Shown here piece after piece: positions 1-9,300 of a DNA stretch of 64,000 bases. How positions within the stretch are numbered: position 1 is the first letter of the stretch; each line of letters starts with the position of its first letter. The translations under genes were made by a program, and so were the position numbers. The notes under the pieces are model-generated. The model ran no database searches and was not told the origin of the DNA. It was given only the letters and a program-made list of their open reading frames with translations. This DNA comes from Herbidospora galbida (GTDB taxonomy: Bacteria > Actinomycetota > Actinomycetes > Streptosporangiales > Streptosporangiaceae), in contig NZ_SZQA01000021.1 in the NCBI RefSeq assembly GCF_005233835.1, positions 84,672 through 148,671 of the forward strand, written 5' to 3'.

Positions 1-27
1 TGCCTGCTCGCGGAGGAGGGGTCATGA
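1..27 (+). CDS. C-terminal tail of an upstream gene, probably the partner ABC ATPase
   Basis: Frame 1 stays open from the window edge and ends with TGA at 25-27, giving a tail ending LLAEEGS. The stop overlaps the ATG of the next gene as ATGA, the usual coupling in this window. Since the next gene is a DppF/OppF-type ATPase, the missing gene is probably the DppD/OppD-type ATPase of the same importer. Only eight codons are visible, so identity is inferred from position. Confidence 0.4.
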   Translation, partial: CLLAEEGS

Positions 28-956
28 GCGCACTGGCCGCACGCGGCGTCCGGGTCCGCTTCGGCGCGGCCCGCGCGGTCGACGGGGTCGACCTGGAGAT
101 CGGTTCCGGCGAGATCGTCGCGCTGGTCGGGGAGTCCGGGTGCGGCAAGTCGTCGCTGGCCCGTGCCCTTCTCGGGCTCGTACGCCCCTCCGACGGCACC
201 GTCGAGTGCGCCGACCGCCCGCTCGACTACCGCCGGTTGAAGGCGTTCCGGCGGCACGTCCAGCTCGTCCTCCAGGACCCCAGCGGGTCTTTGAACCCCC
301 GCCACACCGTCTACGAGGCCGTGGCCGAGGGGCTCAGGATCCACAAGGTGCCCGGCGACGAGCGCGAACTGGTCGCCGCCGCGCTGGCCAAGGCCGGGCT
401 GCGCCCGCCGGAGCGGTTCTTCCTCCGCTACCCGCACGAGCTGTCCGGCGGGCAGCGGCAGCGGGTGGTGATCGCCGGGGCGCTCGTGCTGGAACCCGAC
501 GTGCTGGTCGCCGACGAGCCCGTGTCGTCGCTCGACGCCTCGGTGCGCGGGGAGATCCTGGCGCTGCTGCTCCGGCTGCGCGCCGAGCTCGGGCTGTCGC
601 TGCTGGTGGTGACGCACGACCTCGGGCTGGCGTGGAACATCGCCGACCGGGTGGCGGTCATGTATCTGGGCCGCATCGTCGAGACCGGCGACACGGCCGA
701 GGTGCTGACGGCGCCGCGGCATCCGTACACCAAGGCGCTGCTGTCGGTCGTTCCGGAGATCGCCCGGCAGGAGCCGATCGTGCTGAAGGGCGAGACCCCG
801 GATCCGTCCAGGATTCCGGCCGGCTGCCGCTTCCGGCCCCGATGCCCGGCCTACGCCGCCGGGCTCCCCGCCGAACTGGCGGAACGTTGCGAGAAGGAGA
901 GCCTGCCCGTGCTGCCCGCCGACCGCGGCCACCATGCCGCCTGTGTCCTGCCATGA
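24..956 (+). CDS. Oligopeptide/dipeptide ABC transporter ATP-binding protein (DppF/OppF type)
   Basis: Cytoplasmic ATPase of a peptide or nickel-type ABC importer, 310 aa. Walker A GESGCGKS is at about residues 36-43, the signature LSGGQRQR near 140, and Walker B plus D-loop VLVADEPVSSLDAS follows. The C-terminal oligopeptide-transporter extension with the cysteine-containing CRFRPRCP motif is present, as in DppD/DppF. GGAGGAGGGG directly precedes the ATG. It overlaps the upstream tail and the downstream M20 peptidase by ATGA, so import and peptide hydrolysis are co-translated. The substrate is not shown by sequence. Confidence 0.9.
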   Translation: MSALAARGVRVRFGAARAVDGVDLEIGSGEIVALVGESGCGKSSLARALLGLVRPSDGTVECADRPLDYRRLKAFRRHVQLVLQDPSGSLNPRHTVYEAVAEGLRIHKVPGDERELVAAALAKAGLRPPERFFLRYPHELSGGQRQRVVIAGALVLEPDVLVADEPVSSLDASVRGEILALLLRLRAELGLSLLVVTHDLGLAWNIADRVAVMYLGRIVETGDTAEVLTAPRHPYTKALLSVVPEIARQEPIVLKGETPDPSRIPAGCRFRPRCPAYAAGLPAELAERCEKESLPVLPADRGHHAACVLP

Positions 957-2233
957 GCGACGTCGGGACGATCTGCTCCGATCTGATCAGGATCGACACC
1001 ACCAACGAGGGCGACAATCGCGGCCGGGGCGAACGGGCTGCGGCCGAGTACGTCGCCACCGTGCTCTCCGACGCCGGCGTCGAGGCGACGATCCTGGAGT
1101 CGTCGCGCGGACGGTCGAACGTGGTCGCCCGCGTGCGCGGCTCCTCCGACGGCGACCCGTTCCTGATCCACGGCCACCTCGACGTGGTGCCCGCCGTCGC
1201 GGGCGACTGGGCCGTCCACCCGTTCTCGGGCGAGATCGTCGACGGGGTCGTCTGGGGACGCGGCGCGGTCGACATGAAGGGCACCTGCGCGATGACCCTC
1301 GCCCTCGTGCGGGACTGGGCCGCGCGCGGCGTCCGGCCGTCGCGCGACGTCGTGCTCGCCTTCACGGCCGATGAGGAGGCGACCGGGGAGTACGGGTCGT
1401 ACTTCCTGGCCCGTGACCACGCAGGCCTGTTCGAGGGGGTCCGCGAGGCGATCAGCGAAGACGGCGGCTACTGCGTCGTCCACGAGGGCAAACGCGTCTA
1501 TCCCGTGGCGGTCGGCGAGCAGGGCATGGCGTGGATGCGGCTGACCGCCGAGGGCGTCGCCCAGCACGGCTCGCTCCGCGCGGTCGACAACGCGGTCGCC
1601 GAGATGTGCCACGCGATGTCGCGGCTGGCGTCGTACGAGTGGCCGATCCAGCTGACCCCCGGCGTCGTGAGCATGCTCGACGGGATCTCCCGGGCGCTCG
1701 GCCGCCCCCTCGACCTGTCGGACCTCGACGGCGAGGCCCGGCGGCTCGGCCAGGTCGGCGAGCTGTTCGCCCACGTGCTGCGCAACTCGGCGAACGTGAC
1801 CATGCTGGACGCCGGATACAAGGTCAACGTGATCCCCGGGTCGGCGTCCGCGCAGGTCGACGGCCGGTTCCTGCCCGGCTCCCGGGACGAGTTCCTGGCC
1901 ACCGTCGACTCGCTGCTCGGGCCGAAGGTCCGCCGCGAGTTCATCTGCTTCGAGGACGCGCCGGAGGCCGACCCGGGAGGCCCCACCTTCGACGCGCTGT
2001 GCGCGTCACTGGTCGCCGAGGACCCCGCCGCGCTGCCGATCCCGTACGTGATGAGCGGCGGCACCGACGCCAAGGCGTTCAACGAACTGGGGATCGTGAC
2101 CTACGGCTTCGCGCCGCTGGCGCTGCCCGAGGGGTTCGACTACAACGCCATGTTCCACGGGGTGGACGAGCGGGTGCCGGTCAGCGCGCTGGAGTTCGGC
2201 GTACGGGTGCTCGACCGGTTCTTCCGCCCGTGA
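953..2233 (+). CDS. M20 family metallopeptidase (ArgE/DapE/CPG2 type)
   Basis: Zinc-dependent amidohydrolase or peptidase of 426 aa, cytoplasmic (no signal peptide). Metal and catalytic residues are visible: GHLDVVP (H75, D77), GAVDMKG (D107), the TADEEATG acid pair (E141/E142) and a late SGGTDAKAF histidine-loop equivalent. The start is the ATG at 953, which overlaps the ATPase stop as ATGA; the longer upstream open frame is antisense-like shadow within the ATPase. It probably hydrolyses an N-acylated amino acid or short peptide brought in by the adjacent importer; the exact substrate cannot be read. Confidence 0.88.
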   Translation: MSDVGTICSDLIRIDTTNEGDNRGRGERAAAEYVATVLSDAGVEATILESSRGRSNVVARVRGSSDGDPFLIHGHLDVVPAVAGDWAVHPFSGEIVDGVVWGRGAVDMKGTCAMTLALVRDWAARGVRPSRDVVLAFTADEEATGEYGSYFLARDHAGLFEGVREAISEDGGYCVVHEGKRVYPVAVGEQGMAWMRLTAEGVAQHGSLRAVDNAVAEMCHAMSRLASYEWPIQLTPGVVSMLDGISRALGRPLDLSDLDGEARRLGQVGELFAHVLRNSANVTMLDAGYKVNVIPGSASAQVDGRFLPGSRDEFLATVDSLLGPKVRREFICFEDAPEADPGGPTFDALCASLVAEDPAALPIPYVMSGGTDAKAFNELGIVTYGFAPLALPEGFDYNAMFHGVDERVPVSALEFGVRVLDRFFRP

Positions 2234-3249
2234 TCGGCGTCTGGTCCCCGGCGACGCTGCGGCACGACCCGTCGGCCGAGATCTGGATCGGCCTGCGCAC
2301 CCCCGGCACCGAGGTGGCCGAACGGGTCCGCCGCATCCAAGAGAACGTGCCCCTGACGTGGGTCGACGCGGACGAGGTGCCGTGGGACGTGCTGACCTCG
2401 GTGCACGCCGAGGGCATGCTGCGCCACCTGCGGGACGTGTACGCCGAGTGGGTCGCGGCCGGCTACCCGCAGGACCGGGTGGTGCCCTACGTGTTCCCCA
2501 CGCCGGCCATGCTGGGCGGCATGCCCGGCCGGGTGCCCGCGGCGGTGCACGGGCGGGCGGGGCTGTACGCGTACGACACGATGACCCTGGTCGGGCCGGG
2601 AACCTGGGAGGCCGCCCTGGCGGCGGCCGGCGCCGCCTGGACCGCCGCCCGCCGGGTGTCCGGCGGGCCCGCCTACGCGCTGTGCCGCCCACCCGGGCAC
2701 CACGCGACGCGGGACGGCTACGGCGGCTCCTGCTACCTGAACAACGCGGCCGTCGCCGCCGCGACGCTGCGCGGCGAGGGCTACGCGAAGGTCGCCGTCA
2801 TCGACGTGGACGCCCACCACGGGAACGGGACGCAGGCCATCTTCTGGGACCGCGACGACGTCTTCTACGGCAGCGTCCACGTCGACCCGGGCGCGGGCTG
2901 GTTCCCCCACTACGTGGGCTTCGCCGACGAGACCGGCGGCGGGACGACCCTCAACGTCCCCGTCGCGCCGGAATCGGGGGACGCGGTGTGGCTGGCCGGG
3001 GTCACCCGGCTGTGCGAGGCGGCGGCCCGGTTCGGGGCGGAGGCCCTGGTGGTCTCACTCGGGGTGGACGCCGCCGCCGACGATCCGGAGAGCCCGCTGC
3101 GGATCAGCCGGGAGGGCTACTTCGAGACGGGTCGGCTGCTCGGCGGGCTCGGGCTGCCGACGGTGGCGGTGCAGGAGGGCGGCTACCACCTGGAGACCCT
3201 CGGGCCGCTGGTGGCGGCCACGCTGCGCGGAATTCAGTCGCCTTCGTAG
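2230..3249 (+). CDS. Histone deacetylase family protein (acetylpolyamine amidohydrolase-like)
   Basis: Zinc amidohydrolase of the arginase/deacetylase fold, 339 aa. Diagnostic motifs are PPGHHA (H157/H158), and DVDAHHGNGTQ (D194, H196 as zinc ligands), with a further GVDAAADDP aspartate near residue 280 and a late GGYH motif. GTG at 2230 overlaps the peptidase TGA as GTGA and was chosen for that coupling. Bacterial members deacetylate acetylpolyamines or other small acetamides. Co-transcription with a peptide importer and an M20 deacylase suggests use of acetylated small molecules; this is inference. It runs convergently into the ATPase pseudogene with a 16-bp overlap. Confidence 0.85.
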   Translation: MIGVWSPATLRHDPSAEIWIGLRTPGTEVAERVRRIQENVPLTWVDADEVPWDVLTSVHAEGMLRHLRDVYAEWVAAGYPQDRVVPYVFPTPAMLGGMPGRVPAAVHGRAGLYAYDTMTLVGPGTWEAALAAAGAAWTAARRVSGGPAYALCRPPGHHATRDGYGGSCYLNNAAVAAATLRGEGYAKVAVIDVDAHHGNGTQAIFWDRDDVFYGSVHVDPGAGWFPHYVGFADETGGGTTLNVPVAPESGDAVWLAGVTRLCEAAARFGAEALVVSLGVDAAADDPESPLRISREGYFETGRLLGGLGLPTVAVQEGGYHLETLGPLVAATLRGIQSPS

Positions 3250-4689
3250 AGCCGGTCGAGGCCGACCAACTGGATCCGGCCGCCGCTCTCGCGGGCGGCC
3301 TCCTCCAGTTGCGGCATGAAGCCGGCGCCGCTGAACAGCAGCAGTCTCCGCGCCGGGCGAAGGGTCGCGATCTTTTCCAGCCGGGCGAGATGACCCATGC
3401 CGATCACGTCGCCCCACTTCACCTCGCCGAGCGCGAGAAGTTCGCCGGTGGAGTCGAAGGCCGCCAGGTCGACCTCATGGCTTTCGCGGGTCGAGGAGTC
3501 GTACACGACGCCGGAAAGGACCTTGGAGGGCATGCCGGTGAGGGTTTCGTCAGAGGCCATGTCGGCCGTCCAGACCCGGCACATGCGCTCGAAGACCGGG
3601 CCGGCGACCAGACTGGGAAAGGTGTTCTTGGAGGCGGCGGCCCAGATGCGTTCGGTGCGGCCGGGGCGCACCACCTCGAGCTGAGGCCAGGACGGCCGCA
3701 TGATCGCGTGGTGAAAGCGAACCAGAGGTTCGGTGATGCGGTAATAGGAGCGGTTGGCCCGGAAAGGGTCGGGATCGGAGACGAGCATCCCCGCATCCTC
3801 AAGCACTTTCAGATGGTGGGAGATGTCACTGGCTTTGCGTTCGATGCGGCTGGCTATGCCGCCTCGGGTGTTGTTCCCTTCGGCGACCGCGGCGAGGACG
3901 GTGCTGTAGAGCCCGGTCTCCCGGAGTGTGGGATCTTCGGCGAGCAGCATTCGCACTTCTCGGAAGAGGGGACTCACTGGGCTCAGCACATGGTTGACCA
4001 CCCAGTCGTCGAAGTCGTCGATGCTCCGCGGGACGGCGTCCTCAAGGAATTCCGCCCTGTAGGCAGGCGTGCCGCCGACGATGAAATAGACCAGCGCGGC
4101 GAGCCGTCGATCACGCAATCCCCAATAGTCGGCTGCGACACGGAAGTTGAAGGACGGGGAGCACCATCTCGAAGCCGGCACGACCGCGAAGGGGAGCTTG
4201 TCCCGACAGAAGCCCGCCCATGAACGAGATGGAAGAGCCGCAGAGCAGCAGCCGGATCCGGGAGTCGAGGCGGAGCTTGCGACGTGGTGCCAGGGCGTGC
4301 TGGATGATCGAGGGTAGTTCTTTCGCGTCCCCGGTCAGATAGGGGAATTCATCCAGCACGACAGGTATCGGCCGGTCGGTGGAGAGAGACAACAGGCCGT
4401 CAATCGCCTGCTGCCAGTTCTCGAACCGCGTTACACCCGGCGACCCCAGAAAGTCCCCCACAGCGTTTCCGAGTTGGCGCAATGCCTCCTGGCGAGGCAC
4501 ATTCTCGGTGGCGCCGAAGTAAAACCCCCCCGTTGCTTCGCAGATGGCCTGCAACATGAACGTCTTCCCCTGGCGGCGCCTCCCGGACATCACGCCGAGA
4601 CTCGCTCGCTCTACCGTCGAGGACACCCATCGGGAGAGTTGAGCCCATTCCCAATCGCGGTCGAACATGTCACCAGGCTTGTCGATCAT
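3234..4689 (-). pseudogene. AAA ATPase with C-terminal DUF234-like domain, split by a frameshift
   Basis: Two open frames together make one archaeal-type ATPase of about 480 aa. The N-terminal half (4111-4689) has Walker A SGRRRQGKTF and Walker B VVLDEFPY; the C-terminal half (3234 to about 4160) has AADYWG and VYFIVGGTPAYRAEFL, a winged-helix stretch and a DUF234-like nuclease-fold tail. The frames switch around a four-G run at 4156-4159: reading one base less turns the sequence into LPSFNFRVAADYWG, as family members have. ATG at 4689 is preferred over GTG at 4695 because AAAAGG lies just upstream. True mutation and sequencing error cannot be separated here. Confidence 0.75.
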
Positions 4690-4705
4690 GATCACCTTTT
4701 GTAGT

Positions 4706-4728
4706 AGTGCAGTTCTTAGAACTGTACT
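4706..4728. promoter_or_regulatory. Palindromic operator-like site upstream of the ATPase
   Basis: AGTGCAGTTCT and AGAACTGTACT form a near-perfect inverted repeat (10 of 11 positions). It lies 17 bp upstream of the ATPase start on the minus strand and directly after the acetyltransferase stop. No T-run follows on either strand, so an operator is more likely than a terminator. Confidence 0.45.
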
Positions 4729-4729
4729 C

Positions 4730-5575
4730 CTAACAGTTTTCCCTGGTGGCGAGCCACTTCTCGTGGCTTTCCGCCAGCTTGGGCCACAGGATCGCGCGTT
4801 CCTCGCCCGTCGGGCAGAGGCCGAAGACGTCGGCCAGCGCCGCGAAATAGTCGCCCTCCCGGTCGAGCGTGGTCGACGTCGAGTCGGCGCCGACCCGCGT
4901 CAGCACCAGCCCCCGCACCGAGTCCACCCCCGTCGCGTCGCGCCGCTGGATCGCGAGCACGCGCACGAAGCCCGACTCCGGCGACGTCGACAGGCGGACG
5001 TGCTCGGACTCGAACGCCGTCATCTCCGTCGGGACCTTGCGGAAGTCCATGCCGACGAAGCTGCCGCGCGGGTCGTGGTCGAGCCGCCACCCGCCCGGTT
5101 CCGCCTCCGACGGCCGGAGCCGGTAGGTGAAGGGCCCTTGGTCGTAAGCGCCCTCGATCAGGGGGAGCGGCGAGTGGATCGCGTCGCCGAGGCCGGCGTC
5201 GACCAGCCACTCGCCCGACGGGTTGTCCTCGGTCGGCAGGCCGCCGACGGTCAGCACCAGGTGGTTGCCCCGCGCTCCGGCCGGGTCGGCCGCCGAGCCC
5301 TGCACGCCGCCGAAGTGCCGGGTCACCGCGTAGCCCAGGCCCGACAGCAGCTCGGACAGGGCTCCGTTCAGGTGGAAGCAGTAGCCGCCGCGGCCCGAGA
5401 CGATCCGGGCCGCCGACTCGTGCGGGTCGACGGTGGTGGAGCGGCCCAGCCAGATCTCCGTCGTCTCGTAGGGCACCCGCTCGACGTGGGCCCGCTGGAG
5501 GGCGAAGAGGGCTTCGACGCCGGGGGGTTCGCGGGGGAGGCCCAGGCGGTGGAGATATGCGTCAATGTCGATCAC
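4730..5575 (-). CDS. Arylamine N-acetyltransferase
   Basis: Transfers acetyl from acetyl-CoA to arylamines or hydrazines in the cytoplasm; 281 aa, normal for the NAT family. The catalytic triad is complete: C66 in GRGGYCFHLN, H105 in GNHLVLTV and D126 in WLVDAGLG. The N-terminal helix with YLHRLGL and VPYETTEIWLG is typical. The gene is divergent from the response regulator at 5652, with about 76 bp between them for two promoters. In actinomycetes NAT genes can sit in secondary-metabolite or sterol-degradation loci, but nothing like that is seen here. Confidence 0.92.
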   Translation of the reverse strand: MIDIDAYLHRLGLPREPPGVEALFALQRAHVERVPYETTEIWLGRSTTVDPHESAARIVSGRGGYCFHLNGALSELLSGLGYAVTRHFGGVQGSAADPAGARGNHLVLTVGGLPTEDNPSGEWLVDAGLGDAIHSPLPLIEGAYDQGPFTYRLRPSEAEPGGWRLDHDPRGSFVGMDFRKVPTEMTAFESEHVRLSTSPESGFVRVLAIQRRDATGVDSVRGLVLTRVGADSTSTTLDREGDYFAALADVFGLCPTGEERAILWPKLAESHEKWLATRENC

Positions 5576-5651
5576 GCCCTCACGTTAGCCTGCACCAAAG
5601 CTCCACAAAAAGGCGCGAAAGCTCTGCACGTCCGGCCTCTACGCTGCCTGC

Positions 5652-6341
5652 ATGGCTTATCCCCAGCAGCGCCGGGTGCTGGTCGTCGAAGACGACGACA
5701 CCATCGCGAAAGCGGTCGCGACCCGGCTGACGGCGGAAGGGTTCGACGTTCGCGTCGCCAGTGACGGCGAAGGGGCGTTGGTGGCGTACGCGCGCTTCGA
5801 ACCCGACCTGGTGGTGCTCGACCGGCTTCTTCCCGGCCTGGACGGGCTGGAGGTGTGCCGCCGCATCCAGGCCGCCCGGCCGGTGCCCGTGCTCATGCTG
5901 ACCGCGCTCGGCGAGGAGACCGACGTGCTGGTCGGGCTCGGGGTGGGGGCCGACGACTACATCACCAAGCCGTTCAGCATGCGCGAGCTGGTCGCGCGGA
6001 TCCACGCGCTGCTGCGGCGGGTCGACCGGGCGGCGCAGCTGGCGTCCGAGGAGACGGTGCTGCGGGTCGGCGAGATCGAGATCAACCTGGCCGAGCGGCG
6101 GGTGTTCGTGCGCGGCGCCGAGGCGCAGCTGACCCGGACCGAGTTCGACCTGCTCAGGCGGCTCGCCGAGCGGCCCGGACAGGTCTACGAGCGGGAGCGG
6201 CTGCTCGCCGACATCTGGGGGTTCTCCGAGGCGGCGGCAACGCGGACCGTGGACAGCCACGTGCGGGCGCTGCGTCGCAAGCTCGGGTCCGAAGTGGTGC
6301 GGACCGTGCACGGCGTCGGGTACGCCCTGGTGCGCCCATGA
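5652..6341 (+). CDS. OmpR/PhoB family response regulator
   Basis: Two-domain transcription factor of 229 aa. The receiver domain has the acidic pair EDDD near residue 12, the phospho-acceptor D57 in VVLDRLLPG and the lysine of YITKPF near 110. A winged helix follows with TRTEFDLLRRLAERPGQVY and the C-terminal VRTVHGVGYAL motif. It shares an ATGA overlap with the kinase gene at 6338, so the two form a cognate two-component pair. Confidence 0.95.
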   Translation: MAYPQQRRVLVVEDDDTIAKAVATRLTAEGFDVRVASDGEGALVAYARFEPDLVVLDRLLPGLDGLEVCRRIQAARPVPVLMLTALGEETDVLVGLGVGADDYITKPFSMRELVARIHALLRRVDRAAQLASEETVLRVGEIEINLAERRVFVRGAEAQLTRTEFDLLRRLAERPGQVYERERLLADIWGFSEAAATRTVDSHVRALRRKLGSEVVRTVHGVGYALVRP

Positions 6342-9300
6342 GGCCGCTCGACTTCCTCGGCCGCATCAAGGTCAAACTCGGGATCGTCATGGTCGGGGCC
6401 GTGGTGACCGCGTTCGTGGTCAACGAGGTCGGGATCAACGGGGGCGTCCCGCGTGACCTCCGGATCGCCTTCGCGGTGTTCCTGGCGCTGCTCATGATGC
6501 AGGTGCTGGCCCGGGGGATGACCAAGCCCCTGCGGGAGATGGCCGCCGCCGCCCAGACCATCGCCAAGGGTTCGTACGGCCTCCGCGTCACCGCCACCAG
6601 CCGCGACGAGGTCGGCGAGCTGGCCAGGGCCTTCAACGCGATGGCCGCCGACCTGGCCGAGGTCGACCGGCAGCGCCGGGAACTGGTGGCCAACGTGAGC
6701 CACGAGCTGCGAACCCCGATCACGGGGGTGCAGGCCGTGCTGGAGAACGTGGTCGACGGCGTCTCCCCGCCCGAACCCGAGATCCTCGGCACCGCCCTCG
6801 CCCAGACCCAGCGCCTCGGCCGGCTCGTGGCGCAGCTCCTCGACCTGTCCCGGCTCGACTCGGGGGCCCGGCCGATCGTGGCCGAGGAGTTCGACCTGGC
6901 CGACCTCGGCGGGCAGGCCGTCCGCGAGGCGTCACTGGGCCGCGACGACGTGAAGGTCGTCGCCGCGATCGACCCCGGCCGCCACCTGACGACCGCCGAC
7001 CCCGCCCTGCTGGCCCAGGTGCTGGCCAACCTGCTGGACAACGCCGTCCGGCACAGCCCGCCCGGCGGGACGGTCACCCTGACCTCCCGCGCCTCGGCCG
7101 ACGGCACCCTGGAGATCGAGGTCGCCGACGAGGGCCCCGGCATCCCGCCCGCCGACCGCCAGCGCGTCTTCGAACGCTTCTCCCGCCTGGACGCCGGCCG
7201 CGCCGCCGACGCCGGAGGAGCCGGACTCGGCCTGGCCATCGCCAAGGAGATCGCCGAACTCCACGGGGGAACCGTCGCGGTCGCCGACGGCGCCGGCTGC
7301 CACATGGTCGTCACCCTGCCCAAGGCGGTCAGGGAGCTCACACCGACCGGACGAACCGTCGCCGCGGGCCGGACCCCCACGGGGGCGGTCCACGCCCGCC
7401 TACCGGCGACGAGCCGCTCACGAACCGATACGGAGGCCGGTCCCGTGAACCAGACGGACCCATCGTCGACCGACGTCGGGGTCTCGCCGGAGACCCCAAC
7501 CGCTCCGGCGTCTCCCGGGGGGCTGTTGTGGAAGGCTTCGCCGTCTGCGGCAGCCGAACGGGACTCAACCGAAGGTGCGCCCATGGCGCCGCAGGCACCT
7601 GGGATACCGCCAACGAGGGCGGCGGCTCCGGCCGATGGCTCCAAGGCGGAGCCAGTCCAGCCGCAGGTCACCCAGGTACCCGGTGCGGTCACGCCTTCAC
7701 CGCAAACCACTGCGACCCAAGAGAAGCCTTCGCCTTCCGCGCCGACTCCGGCCGATTCCGGGCAATTCGCCGCCGCGCATTCGGCGGCGGCTCCGGCGGA
7801 TGCCGCGCCGCTCGCCCCTGCGCATGCGGATGCGGTCCCGGCGGATGCCGCGTCGCTCGTCTCATCAGAGGTTCCCGCTCGTCTGGAGGCGGCCTCGGCC
7901 GATTCCGCGTCGCTCGCCCCATCGGCGGCTTCGGCTGACTCCGCGTCGGTCGCCCCTCCGGCTGTTCCTGCGCAACCTGCGGCGGCTTCGGCCGATTCCG
8001 TGCCGACCGCCACCCCGGCCGGTTCCCTCCGGACCGCCGTCACCTCGCCGCACCCCGTCGTGATCCCTCCCGCTCGGCGAGGGCAGGCCGCCCCGAGCGG
8101 CCCCACCTACCCGCCCGGCTCCTCCCGCCAGCGGATGTTCGACGACGGGCCGCCCTCCGGGAGATCCATCGGCGGGGCCGTCGTCGGGGCGATCATCGGG
8201 GCGCTCGCCGGCCTGCTCGGGGGCACGGTCGCGGCCATGTTCTTCGGGATGGGGCCCAACACCGAGATCCAGGCCGCCGGGGCGTTCCTGCTGTTCGTCT
8301 GTGTCGGCATCGCCGTCGGCGGGTCGCTCGGCGGGCGGGTCGGGACGCCGTCCGACCAGGCGGGCGGTCAGTTCGACGCGTACACGCCGCCGCCGCTCTT
8401 CCCTCGGCCGGCCCTGCCCGACACGCCCACCTGGGTTCTCCCCGCCGCCATGGGGACGGGGCTGGTCGCGGCCGTCTGCTTCCCCTACGCGCCGACCGGT
8501 CTCGGGGTGGTGCTGACCGCGGTCGCGCTGACGCTCGCGGTGTTCCCGGCCGTCCGGCATCGCGTCAACGCCTGGAGTGCCGCCTACGCCGTCGCCGCCT
8601 ACGGGCTGGTGTCGGTCGCGTTGTTCCGGGACGCCGACTGGCTGGTCGGGCTCACCCTGCTGGCCGCCTTCGCGGTCGCCTCACTGGCCGTGTCGGGCGG
8701 GCGGGGCTGGGCCGGAGTGATCAGAGGGCTGCTGTCGGTCGGGCTGGCGGTGTTCCCGGTGCCGTGGTTCCTGGGCGGGCCGGTGCGCCGGGTACTCAAG
8801 CGGCGCAGCCTGCTGCCCGTCATGGTGTCGCTGGGGATCACCGCGATCCTGCTGGGCGTCTTCGGGGTGCTGTTCGTCTCGGCCGACGCGGTGTTCTCCT
8901 CGTTCGCCCGCGAGTTGTTCTCGGCGCCCGCGTGGGCCGGGACGCTGCCGGTGCGGATCTTCCTGTTCGTCGTCTTCGGGGTGGTGGCCGCCGCCGCGAT
9001 CCTGGTCGCGCTGCGGCCGGTCGCCGAACCCCGCGTCGACTACGCGCCGCTCAACCTGGCCCGGACCCTCTGGGTCATCCCGCTGGTCGGCGTGAACCTG
9101 CTGTTCGCCGCCTTCGTCGGGGTGCAGATCTCGGTGCTGTTCGGCGGCAGCCGCAGGGTGCTGGAGACCGCCGGGCTGACGTTCGCCGAATACGCCCGCT
9201 CGGGCTTCTTCGAGCTGATCACCGTCAGCGTGTTCGTGCTGTTCATCGTGGCCTTCTGCAGTGTGATGATCAAGGGCGACCGGTGGATCATGGCGACCCT

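Noticed and set aside
4667..5764. 365-codon plus-strand frame opposite the acetyltransferase
   Set aside because: It is a shadow of a NAT gene with an intact Cys-His-Asp triad; the shadow product has no recognisable fold.
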